64,000 nucleotides of DNA from contig CM059622.1 in assembly GCA_030435675.1 (NCBI GenBank), positions 2,790,001 to 2,854,000 on the forward strand, read 5' to 3'. Shown piece after piece: positions 54,094 through 64,000 of this stretch. The stretch is from Steinernema hermaphroditum (Eukaryota > Nematoda > Chromadorea > Rhabditida > Steinernematidae). A model generated the notes under the pieces. The model was not told the origin of the DNA. It searched no databases and saw only the letters and a list, made by a program, of their open reading frames with translations. A program made the position numbers and the translations under genes. Position 1 is the first letter of the stretch, and each line of letters begins with the position of its first letter.

Positions 54094-54724
54094 ATGGTTC
54101 TGCTGATTGTTGCCGTTCTCTTTATTTTCGTCTCACCCAGTTATTCTTTGGAGTGTGTAAAGGAGACACTCCTCGGCCCGTGTCTGATGGATCTCATCCA
54201 ACAGAAGATCTCCTGTGACGTTCAGAACATCACGGAGACGACGAAAGAGTGCAATGTCGCTAACGACTTCTGTGTCACTCTCGAATGTAAGAAATTTAGT
54301 GTCCGTTGGTCCATAGGGTGTTGTCTTAACGAATGCTCATAATTGTGATAAGGTCTTGCTTACGTATGTAGTCGACTTAGGATTGACGGCGTAACCTTCT
54401 GATGAAGACTAGCGGTTCATTAGGATCTCATCGATGCACATTTCAGTCGGCAAACTACAACAAATGAAAGGGTGTTCTTCGGATGTTGCCATCGGACTGT
54501 TGGCTTCTTCATGTTGGCAAAAAGTTTGTATTCATATTTAAATGAAAATGTTATGATTGTTTATTTAGAGGGTAAAACAAGAACCCATCACATCGATGCT
54601 TCTTGATGGCACAAAGGCGAATCTGACATGTTGCGATTATGATCTGTGTAATTCTAGTCATCGACTAGTACTTCATTTGATACTTTTATTGTTCTCGTTG
54701 TGTTTATTCAATATGTTTGAGTAG
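54094..54724 (+). CDS. Ly6/uPAR-like three-finger GPI-anchored protein
   Basis: Exons 54094-54286, 54447-54523 and 54569-54724, phases 1 and 0, GT-AG; 141 aa. A signal peptide (VLLIVAVLFIFVSPSYS) is followed by LEC. Ten cysteines follow in Ly6 order, and the domain closes with the family mark TCCDYDLCN (CC-x4-CN). Next comes a short spacer and a hydrophobic C-terminus (LVLHLILLLFSLCLFNMF) typical of a GPI-attachment signal. Such proteins sit on the outer cell surface; in nematodes some act in neurons. A second, decayed copy of the middle exon lies at 54845. The partner is unknown. Confidence 0.85.
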
Positions 54725-54844
54725 TCTAATGAATAGAATTAGTAGAATAGAAGAGTAGAAATCGTGTGGCTTAGCTGCATTTCAGCTGGTAGTCGACTTC
54801 AAAGACATTTTTCATTTCTTCATTTATAATTTCACACATTTCAG

Positions 54845-54946
54845 GGAGTGATCTGCAGCAAATGAAGGGATGTTGGAGTTTGTTGTCGTCGTTCTTATCC
54901 GTACTCGCAACGACAACTACAGCAGATAAGCTCTACAATTTCTAGA
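54845..54946 (+). pseudogene. Duplicate middle exon of the Ly6-like gene
   Basis: After a TTTCAG acceptor, GSDLQQMKGCWSLLSSFLS matches GKLQQMKGCSSDVAIGLLAS of the real second exon, with GTACTC as a possible donor. No flanking exon 1 or 3 copy is found. It is probably the remnant of a partial gene duplication. Confidence 0.6.
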
Positions 54947-55556
54947 ACGCTTGCAGTTCGGCCAAAAGAATAAATCCAGTCAAGTCTCCGATCGCTATGC
55001 TGGTTGCTGGTCGTTGGGTAATCAGAGGATTGACCATGTCCAACCCGGAAGAGCCTCCTCCGACTTCCCCTTTGCATGCCCTAAGGTGTCCGGGGATTAT
55101 ACTTTTAGCTGACCCTTTTCACATATGCAACACGGCCGAGAGGTTGCTCGACTGCACTCCGCCTGATTCTTCAGTGATCGCCGGCAGGCGGGGCCACGCT
55201 ATCGAGTCCAGGGTCACCCGCGCTGGCGGGAGGGCCCTGACAACCACTTAGTAGAAGAAGTGTTTGGATCTGCGCACACTCGGGTCAGTGCTGGGAAAAG
55301 TCGAGTCCTTGGTGTGGCGAAGTCGAGGCGTATGTAGCATTGCGTCGCTGTTTTTTAGGGATCTGCCGCATTGTGTGTGTTCAACAATTGCGGGACATCC
55401 TTGTGTCAATTTACAGCCTATGCACAAATGAGATCTCATGAATCAAGACCTTAGAACAAATTCGATCTTTAATTCGTCTTATTTTTAATTATTATATGCT
55501 GAAAGTCGCATAAGGGAATATTTACACACAACAAATCAGTAAAATTGACGATAAGA
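54947..55556. other. Intergenic region
   Basis: No gene supported. The opposing frames around 54997-55251 are GC-rich chance frames. Confidence 0.5.
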
Positions 55557-56913
55557 TCACCAAGAAATTTCCTTCCTTTGATAAACGAACTTTCCATCAG
55601 GAGCGTTTGGGTCCGTGGCCAAGAAGATGGGTGTGTCAGCTCCTTCTTCCACCGTCAACTGTCCTTTGTAAGAAGTCATCCCAGTGGAAACATATCCGGG
55701 ACAACACTAAATAATAGCCACTGTGAGCTGTTTTAACTGGTTAGTAGCCTACCGCGTTGACTTTGATTCCCTTCGCCTTCAACTCCCTGGCCTGCATCAT
55801 GGTCAAAGCGATCTCCGCCGCCTTGGATACACAATAAGCCGACTCAGGATAGCCGCCTTCCTTTCGGCGATTCTCCTGAGCGAGGACTTTGTACTTCTCA
55901 ACGAAATCGTCAATGGTCTGTTCGGTTACGTTGGGGTCGTGCAATTTGGCGATGTTTTCATCGCTGTACTTGACAGTCATCATCATGCCTCCCTTCATTA
56001 CACCTGCTTGACTGCACACGTTGACGACTCTAAAGAAGGTGGGTAAGATTTATAGGATCCGCAGAAGATAGTCAACCTTCCGTTTGTGCGAATCAGAGGC
56101 GTTAGGAAGGAAGATATGAGCTTCGTGCCATAGTAGTTGATGCCAATCGTCACTTCAGCTTGATGGAAGGGAGACTCGGTGGCGTCGTTCTGCAAAAATG
56201 TGAATGGTGTTAGAGTCCAACTTCAACTGTGTCTTAAGGAACGTTATTAAATTCTCGGTTAAGCAAAACGTCAATCTGAAACGTTTCAGAAGACGCCCGA
56301 AAGATCCCTTCTTTTGAAGATGCAAAGGTTTTAATCGAAATTCTGGTGGAATAGCCGACATAGGCATTCAGTTCTATCCATCTGGCCCTATACTTGATCT
56401 CTGCCTTGATAACCCTCTGCCTCTGTTACTAGACTAATTCCTTGTTTTTTTTTTTCTCTTTTCTTCACATACTATGTAATTGTAACGCACATATGTAATG
56501 ATCTATAAAATTGTGTAACCCACCTTAAAAGCAAATCCAGCATTGTTGATAAGCACATCGAGGCCACCATGTTCCGCCTTCAAGTACTCCGCCAGCTTCT
56601 TTCCAGTCGCCGCATCGGTGATGTCCACAGCGACTGCGCGGACATCGGACTTGAGCTTGGCACCCAGCTCTTCCTTGATCTTCTGCACAGCCTCTTCACC
56701 CTCGGAAGACTTCCGTGCTGAAACACCGTTTTCGATTCAACTCGATCTTTAGTTCTTCCCACCCGTCAAGTAGACGACAGCGTTGGTCTCCTTCTCCGCC
56801 AATCCCTTCACGATCGCATATCCGATTCCGCGGTTACCTCCCGTCACCTAAAGGGTGAAATAGTCGCGTAGAAATCGGCGAATATAACTCACAACGAAAA
56901 CACGCGCCGCCAT
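55557..56913 (-). CDS. Carbonyl-reductase-like short-chain dehydrogenase
   Basis: Six exons: 56913-56893, 56847-56763, 56717-56524, 56189-56077, 56029-55753 and 55706-55557; all GT-AG, 279 aa, close to the usual 277 of carbonyl reductase 1. NADP(H)-binding VTGGNRGIGYAIV is at residues 8-20, then NNAG (93-96), the catalytic Ser in VVNVCSQAG (144) and YCVSK with Tyr203 and Lys207. The insert between Ser and Tyr (about 45 residues, HDPNVTEQTIDDF) is typical of monomeric CBR1-like enzymes. The product should reduce quinones and carbonyls in the cytosol. Codon use is C-biased like the GST, suggesting a highly expressed detoxification gene. Exact substrate is unknown. Confidence 0.95.
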
Positions 56914-58154
56914 GTTGATGCAGTTATTTGCTGTATGCCTCTGCTCGCACAGCGGCTCTATATACGCGACGAGTCGCCGATAACTCCAAACTACAAACTA
57001 CAAATTCTCAGCGATAAACAGCGATTCCGAATGCACAACAAGCGAGAGACTAGAAAATATAATGCACTATAACCTGCAACTTTTCAACTGTAAATAACAA
57101 ACTATAGAGCACAAAATGAATCAGAAAATGTACTCCGAACAGTACAGGCTAAATAAGGATTCTTTTCATTAGTAAATTAGTGCACGGATATGTGAACATG
57201 GAAACATGAACACTGTTAATTATACTACCTTAGAAGAATTTACTTTGCCTCCAAAAGGAGACGAAGAGACTCCAAATGAAGACATATCTTAAAGCTATAT
57301 CTATTGAACTCGCTGTAGATCACTGATGGTTCAACATTATGCAATCTGCAGTAATCTAAACTCGCATTGTTTTCTCGAGACTCCTACAACGAGACGTCCG
57401 AGCTATCATCCGGAGGTTGTGTCTTCGTTGGTGGTGACCGGTCGCCAGAGCGTCGGCGACCTTCAGGGTGTCTTCTTAAGCATTCGAATTCTTGGCGTCG
57501 TCACCGATGGGGGACTACGGACTTCCGGGTGTCCCAATTTCTTCTGGAAACCTGAACACTCACAACTGCCACAGGATTTGCCATCCGACCAACCGGACGC
57601 CTCAGAGAGCGAATGAGGACAGTATTTTATTTCGTTACCGAATGACGACAATGAACAACAAGTTCGTTTAGTTAAACTGCGTTTCAGTAGTTTTACTATC
57701 TTCATCATATCTCAGTACAATAAGACGTTTCATTTTGTTACTGAGAAACAATTTAAACGCACAATCAGCATTGTCCGTGCTTTGCTTTCCACTCATAGAC
57801 GTTAAACTGATCCGATGTCCATGTCGCTGCCGCGAGAAACTGCCAACAAAGTGGTTCAGGCTATCAACTCCACAACTTGCCGATGTAATTGTCCGTTCTT
57901 GACACATCGCATATAACAACACGCTTACAGTATGACATCCAGTCGTTAGTCGAAGCTTCGTGCTAGCGGTCTGGTAGTATTTTGAAATCGTCCTTCAATC
58001 AAACGCGGATATACTCCATAAAGTCATTCTTTGAGACCATTTTGTCTTCTTCGCTAATAATCTTCTCGTGAAATTCCACTTCCTTCTTGCAATCTGACAG
58101 ATCTGTTCTTAGTCGAATTTCCTCGTTACGCATTTTAGACACAGTAAAAGTTTC
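56914..58154. other. Intergenic region
   Basis: No supported gene. On the minus strand near 57620-57500 a Cys-containing stretch (SDGKSCGSCECSGFQKK) vaguely recalls the end of a ShK unit, but cysteine spacing is wrong and no splice partner is found. Confidence 0.45.
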
Positions 58155-58262
58155 TAGGCCTTCTAGGAGCTGTGTCAACATTGATGACCAGGAACGAGCG
58201 CTCACTCAAGTCATTTCAGAGAGAGCGACATAAACGACCTGACTGATCGATACAAATGAAAG
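58155..58262 (+). repeat. Dispersed repeat R3 (arm Y end)
   Basis: GACCAGGAACGAGCGCTCAC, TCAGAGAGAGCGACATAAAC and ACAAATGAAAGAC match the last third of arm Y at 7920-8020. Confidence 0.6.
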
Positions 58263-58491
58263 ACAACTTCATTTCTTAACAAGATTAATTAACGTTTCTG
58301 TGGAACATTCAGACGGAACCAGTGGTGCTAAGTGCAGTAAAAGCTTTATTGCTTTCGTGGGCAAATCGATTTTACACGTATTTTCAGATTCGTCGCTTCT
58401 TCTGTTGACGGAGCACTGTGCGAAGCCACTGGAGACGAAACACCGGAAAACACAAAGGAGATCATCGAGAATCGTAAGACGAAGAATCGTT

Positions 58492-61400
58492 TCAGCAGAA
58501 TCCACAGGTCCGAGCGCAGTCCTGACGATGGCGATCACAGCGCGCCAGCAAAAGAGCCGACTTGCAGGTGAAGAAGCCTCCCGTATCGCCACAGATTCCA
58601 CTTTGTGGTAGTGGATTCTGAGTAGGGCAGAGTCCACACGAAGCGGGACATATCGAACGCATTCCAGTCGACGGAAGGTCGCAGCTGTCCCTGAACTGTT
58701 TCCATATGGGGCAGCTCGGGTGCTTATCCTGGCAGGCTGAAATAGGAGCTCAAAGCGGACTTATGAGGAGTGGCCTTACGTGGCGAGGCGTCTGTATTGA
58801 AGCCGAAAGATGTCGTGCCTCGAGGCGAGCATGTTCCACAAGATTTCGGGCAGACGACCGAACGGATCTCCTCGTAGTTGTCGCAGTAGCCGAGCATAGA
58901 GATCGCCCAGAAACGGCACCTCCAGTTGTTGTCCTCACACACCTAAAGTCGTAGTTTAGTGTTTTTTTAGAAACGATGCAAGCAGTAGGACAACGCACAG
59001 CAGCAAGGGTGCACTTTTGATTCTAGAAATCGGTCTTTTCCAGCTCTGCTACAAGAGTAAACTCGAGTCTGAGCTACGGAAATATTGCTACGCCAGTATG
59101 AACAATTTCCATGTCGAACGAGCCGCTTCTCAAATGAATGAACGGAAAAACACACCAAGAAACACCAATGAATTGTAGCTCCAAGGTCTGGCCAAGAGCG
59201 CGACCGGCATAGTCGTCATTCCAAAATAAATCCAAAATAAAAGTATATGGTGCAGAAATTCATTGTCACATTTCCGATTTTTGCAGTGACGATGCTATAA
59301 TGTAGCTGGACAAGAAGTCGAAATTTCATTGCAACACCAAGGCCAGCCAAAACGGCGATGGCCTTCCTCTCCGTTTGATGTTTCCCATCGCCGCACCGTG
59401 AATGGACGTAGCTCTTCACCACCCGCTTTGTACGACGTCTGTTGTTCCAAAGAATCCCCTATATATAAACGGAGAACCGACGGGTCCGTTGGTCTGTGTG
59501 TATGCGTGTTTTTCCATTCGCACGGGGAAAACACCCACACAAAATAAGGACCCCGAGGGCAACCTAAACCGACACCGCCCGCTTACAAACAGAGAACGTT
59601 CGCAATGAGCCACACAGACAGTCGAGATAGTAGCGCTCTACTTCTATTATGTCTCTTGCGATGCTACGCCCGCAGGGCTATGGTGTCTGGCCGCCAGCAG
59701 GGCTACAGTTTAAGCCCCAACTTCAGCCTTATCCATGAGCGCCAACCTTCCTTCCTCCCGCAGGGCTACGGGCTAATTGGCTTTTAGTACCTGGAGGGCG
59801 CGAATTCGCGCGCAGCCGGGTTTATAGGCCCATAAAGCTGGCTCGTTATTTTTTTATTAAAACACAAAACAACTAAAAACTAAAATTATTAACCTCTGTT
59901 GAAATGCAACTCTTGACGGTGCGACCATTGCCAATCGGCATATATAACTTTGGCAAGCGGATGCACCTCTGAAGAGCGTTTTTCAGAATTTTATGTCTAT
60001 AAACAACCTGTGTGTAAAATTAGCTTTTCTCGCTGAGATATTTGCTGCTCTTGGAACGCATAACTAACAGATCTGTTACGCCGTTAACATTCCGAAGCAA
60101 ATTTAAATTTCATCAGCATGGTTGGCTCCTTTTCTCAGTCACACATGAACAAGAACTACTAGTCTTTCGCACATGCTAAGGCACTCACTAAAGTCTGCAG
60201 AGGCCTTATTTGGCGTAGGACTACCCGTGACAGCGCCTTTGTCATCGCAACCCACAGTGGGTCAAACCGTACGCACCTCAACGCAACCCACAGTGGGTCA
60301 AACCGTACGCACCTTCCCTCAAAACTTTCCGTATTTTTGAAGCACGCACAAACAATTATTACACAGACACAGCACCAGACGAGACACAAAAAAACGAGGA
60401 ATAACACAAGGGACCCGTGCAGTTAGAGGAGGCGGCGGTGAACCTCAACCAGCGATCGGAAACCGCTTTCCCCACCGCCGCCTCAGAACGAAGAACGATG
60501 GACGAAGTGCGGTGGTTGCAGGGTTCACAGCACCACTACCGACCTGAGGAGGCGCTGCAGGAGCGCCGTCGAGGATACCGTTGCCTTGCAGCCCTCCAGA
60601 AGGGTTTCCAGAAGAGCACTCGTAGAGTTTGTTGATCTTCTTGAGATCCAGTTCGCTGAAAGCAACGCGCTGGCCCATCCGGTCCGCGCCTGCCTTCAGC
60701 GCCACAATCGTTCGCTTTCCATTGTCGGAGAAGGCGTACGGCCCTTAACCTGGGAATAGATGCTCGCTGAAGAAGTGACCTACCGTAATGCATTATGGAA
60801 CTGTAGTCGTAGGGCTCGCCCAGGTCCTGGATAACGCTCGGGCCGTACCGCTCGAACTGATCGTCAGCACCTTTCATGACGTTTTCCCAACGGATTTCGA
60901 TGTATTGGTCGCGGTCAGTTCTGCATCGTTAATGTCGTTGGAAACATCTAGGCAACTACCTGCTTTGCTCGTGGAAGAAGCCGACCGAGTGCATTAGTTC
61001 GTGCACGATGGTGCCCGTCTGGATGCAGCCGGCGTCGAGAGAGAGAGGCTGGCGCCCGCCGGTTCTTCCGACTAGTGAGTAGCAGCCGTCGTCGGGGTGG
61101 ATGAACACGTAGTCGCGATGCCTTTGCTCGTCTCGGGGCACGAACCTAGAGTGGGAGAGAGTCATGGATCAACTGGAGCCTGGCCATAATCGCATTGACC
61201 TATTCCAATGCCAAGAGACTTGTTAGAAAACCATGTTGCCCTAAAAATCAAACCCTCGACTCACCGAATGCACGTCTTGCTGTGATATTCGGCCATGGCC
61301 TTCGCTATAACAGAGCGAGCGTAACTGCCGTACTGCGAACTAAGCGCGTACGGTATCTCTCCTCCTGGCCACTTACTACAATGGCGCTCACTAGTATGAC

Positions 61401-62846
61401 TCCTCTCAATGAATGCGATACCGATAGGTCTGCCTGATGGCATCTCGAGCCACTCCTCCAACGGCATTCACCTGCATCTTCTGAATGGCGATATCTCCCT
61501 CTGTGTGATTCCCTAGGGTCGGGTCTTCAGGCACTTGGATTCCGAGCTTTCGCAGATCGATCTCCATCTCTGGAGCGCTCGCGAAGTCATTCGGTCCTAG
61601 CACTGTCTCTGTAGAAGGCACCGCTTTGTCGACGATCTGCAAAGGCGAACGAAAATTTGAAGAAAAAGAAGGTATTTTAGTAATTTTGCTCTTTAGTTCC
61701 AAAATTACGATACTAATGACGGATAGGGAGCTCTCACAAAAGTCTAACTTTGTCGACTCTCTCCGCTCCTAAAATTCACTCAAGTCATCACATTTATCGT
61801 GGGGTTGCGCGTATAATGCCAGTTTGGGAGTGCATCTGTACAGAGTCGGCATCAGGAAATGTGAAAGCCTCCATAACCAGCCTTAAGCCTTAAGTGGTCG
61901 ATCTCTTTTGGTCATTGATTTTGATAGTTTAAAAATTAACACAATGACAACTTTTCGGCATTTCTTTATACTAGCCATATCGTGTCGAAAACTGGTTGTG
62001 AAATTTTCCTGTTTCCAACTTTAATCGTTCTGTTAAAAATTGGCCGGTTCCCATTTAGTACATATAGCTTCATTGTATTACGATAGAACCATTTTGTGAT
62101 AGGAACCGATCGCACTTTCAAAACACTTTATTTGATGCTGTGCTATTAATGTCTCGACCTACTTGTTGACTCTAGGGTTAACTCACTTCGAAGCGTAGAT
62201 AACTAGAGCTCAATCCGATCCATTATTCTATTTCTAGTACACCTGCCTAGAGATTTATGCACACCTGGACAGTAAGTGGCATGTAACCATAATGTACGGC
62301 ATGTTACTAGGTAAATGGCAGCTAATACAAGGGACCCTTCCGAGATGTCCACCACAGATCGGGTTGAACATTGACACAGACAAGAACGCACTTGCCTAGG
62401 ATTTCAAGACAGTGCACACATGGACAGAGCCGAAACATGATTGTCGCATGGTAGAACTCAATCTTTAGAACCCGGATTGTAGAAAAGACACCTTATTCGG
62501 TAATTAATCATTATCGCCTGGAACTACTTGTTGTTGAGTTTCAGGTTAACACACTTCAGACTGTTCAATAGATTCAAATTAGCTACAGTTCCGGGAGGAC
62601 CACGGTGTACAACGCCTTTTCACCCAATGGAAATAGATTTTCCTGCATGCTATCGAAAGTTTGTCATCTCCTTAAAATACCGTATTTTAACAATAAGTTT
62701 CTCAGCGGGGAACCCACTGCCACCCTCAAACAAGCTCTATGCCTTACGTCCTTTGTAGTGAGCGTCGCGGCCGCATGACAATTCTTGACGCCGAAGCAGA
62801 AGACCGAAACGATCGCGGCGGCGACAGCGAAGATGCTCGTGTTCAT
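58492..62846 (-). CDS. Astacin metalloprotease with three ShK domains (NAS type)
   Basis: Eight exons: 62846-62748, 61636-61422, 61375-61265, 61145-60960, 60920-60784, 60743-60544, 58942-58780 and 58736-58492; phases close into one 451-aa frame. Signal peptide (MNTSIFAVAAAIVSVFCFG); prodomain with the GD switch (HTEGDIAI, Asp about 81); mature domain from about residue 106 (KWPGGEIPYALSSQYGSYAR). Zinc motif HELMHSVGFFHEQSR is at about 190-204, and the Met-turn is SSIMHYG. A Pro/Ala linker leads to three six-Cys ShK units (ending PKSCGTC, PASCGLC and ARTCGFC at the C-terminus). It should be secreted and digest extracellular or cuticle proteins. The 1.1- and 1.6-kb introns carry repeats. An ATG at 62891 in frame is the alternative start. 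Confidence 0.92.
59457..59828 (-). repeat. Dispersed repeat R1, short copy in astacin intron
   Basis: Reverse of the copy at 8906-9533 without the CA expansion and with only about one and a half TAGCCCTGCGGG units. Ends are CCCTATATATAAACGGAGAA and GCGCGCAGCCGGGTTTAT. Confidence 0.75.
60247..60313 (+). repeat. 36-bp direct repeat with palindromic core
   Basis: GCAACCCACAGTGGGTCAAA followed by CCGTACGCACC occurs twice in tandem; ACCCACAGTGGGT inside each unit is nearly palindromic. It is intronic in the astacin gene. Confidence 0.8.
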
Positions 62847-64000
62847 CGCTTCGGCGGCGCCGTCTGAAATTGAGTTAATCGCGTCATTCAATTATCGAAC
62901 AGAGAAGTGTGCGAAAGCGACGAAAACAGGTGCTAAGGTGGAAAGTGGCCGATCGACGGACTTTTTAAGCCCGCGAGGCCGTCGGTGGTCAGCGATCGCG
63001 GCTACGTTGCATTGGCGGATTACGATGGCCACAACGGAGCGGGCAAACAAGGAGACGGACGCGAAGTGAGTCAAAAAGCAAACGCTAATTAGAATCGGCG
63101 CGCGTTTTTTGGAGCGCTCGGCGCCTCTCTTCCGGCTACTCGCCTCTTAATTCGCGACGCAAACACGGCGATCGAGTGACCGAGCCGGAAGGCGTTTTGT
63201 GAGCGGCGTTGCCGGGAGACGCGAGTTCCGTCGGTGGCGGCGTTGTTATGAGTGGTGCCATTACCCGTAATGCTGATCGGGTGGAACGAGAGAGAGAGAA
63301 GGCTTTGAGGGGAGGGAGGGGCGTGACTCATTGGATCCGATCAAGGTCGGCTCGGGATTTCGCTAAATCTGCAGCAAAGCGCTCGACAACAATAAACGAC
63401 TCGCCGACGGCGAGGCAAACACGAGTGAATCAGGCAGGTGGAGCCGTCGGCGCTGTGAAGGAAGCAAAGTGGTTCCACTCGACGCTTTTGACATTGAACC
63501 GAGTTGAGGCAGACGCCGACGGAATCGATCGGACCCCCTCCAGGGATCTCTCCAGAGGTCAATTTCGGCACATCGGAACCACCTCTAACGAGCGCCAACG
63601 TGATCAGTTGCGCAACGAGCTGATTCAGCGGTAGGCTAAACGGAAAAACGAAAACACTAAAAGAGCGATTGCGGCGATTAATCCGCGGAGAACACTCGGA
63701 ATCCTCTCGCTCGCTCCCACTCCAAAACCGGAATCGCGGAGGGAACGCCGTGGGAGGACGACGCCACCAGCATAGGGGCGTTTGACCTTCGAGTACGACG
63801 CTCTTCACGGGCCTTTCTTCCCTGATGCGGAAACGCTGAAACCGAAAATCAAAGTGAGGTTGTGAGGACGGAGAACACACACGTGTTAGTACAATCTGTA
63901 TTCGGTAAAAGATGCTTTTTCAGAAGATGGTAAGGGAACAACATGCCAGAAGCAACGCTGCACAATACACAAAGTGTTTTTAAAAGTTTGTGAAGTCGGA
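62847..64000. other. GC-rich flank, upstream of astacin gene
   Basis: Long frames are open on both strands (for example 63209-63634 plus, 63880-63341 minus), which is expected of GC-rich sequence poor in stop codons. They are rich in Arg/Ser and show no domain or splice evidence. The first few hundred bases should include the astacin promoter. The exon of a gene beyond the window end cannot be excluded. Confidence 0.45.

Noticed and set aside
53676..54218. 180-codon frame overlapping tRNA-Ser and the last ARF exon
   Set aside because: It reads through the tRNA and the ARF-like exon in a different frame; shadow only.
57463..57708. Extra ShK exon of the astacin gene
   Set aside because: Cysteine spacing does not fit ShK, and the astacin frame already stops at 58492.
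63209..63880. 141- and 179-codon frames on opposite strands
   Set aside because: GC-rich DNA has few stop codons; Arg/Ser-rich translations carry no motif, and both strands are open over the same stretch.

Overview
The window looks like nuclear DNA of a nematode, most likely a free-living rhabditid or diplogastrid (clade V) species. The reasons are short introns (mostly 38-50 bp) with GT...TTTCAG or TTTAG borders, standard-code genes, scattered tRNA genes very like Caenorhabditis ones, and nematode-typical families: Srh/Str-type chemoreceptors, a sigma-class GST, an astacin with ShK repeats, F-box-like proteins, an SLC17-type carrier and a Ly6-like protein. Genus is not certain. All gene models are hand-spliced from reading frame, splice sites and intron phase, without transcript or database support.

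Layout. 0.8-3.2 kb: an F-box-like gene, a decayed tandem copy and a tiny hAT-type MITE. 3.5-11 kb: small membrane-protein genes and pseudogenes among dispersed repeats. 12-15.6 kb: two intronless paralogous chemoreceptors around a doubtful gene. 15.8-18.3 kb: tRNA-Phe, Val, Ile and Leu. 17-22.4 kb: a run of four-TM genes, including a tandem duplication separated by a tyrosine-recombinase fragment. 23.4-24.3 kb: a third intronless chemoreceptor. 25.4-26.5 kb: a tail-to-tail pair of small acidic genes. 26.7-28 kb: foldback and minisatellite DNA. 28-33 kb: two four-TM genes with proline-rich tails and a remnant. 34.4-38.5 kb: GST and SLC17 carrier. 40-43 kb: two four-TM genes. 43-45.5 kb: tRNAs and an F-box gene. 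45.9-48 and 49.9-51.7 kb: three more four-TM genes. 52-57 kb: tRNA-Val copies, an ARF-like GTPase with tRNA-Ser in its intron, a Ly6-like gene and a carbonyl-reductase-like SDR. 58.5-62.8 kb: astacin/ShK metalloprotease. 62.9-64 kb: GC-rich DNA with no supported gene.

The main theme is a lineage-expanded family of small (about 140-310 aa) tetraspan membrane proteins: at least ten intact-looking genes plus remnants on both strands over some 48 kb. Many share intron phases (0,0,1,2) although their sequences have diverged strongly. One branch keeps a 71-codon central exon. Another carries a C-terminal proline-rich tail with PPx[Y/F/H] motifs, suggesting a WW-domain (Nedd4-like) sorting signal as in LAPTM-type proteins. 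This family is the best candidate for an undescribed system here. The other genes are ordinary housekeeping, detoxification, secretion and chemosensory genes with no visible operon logic.
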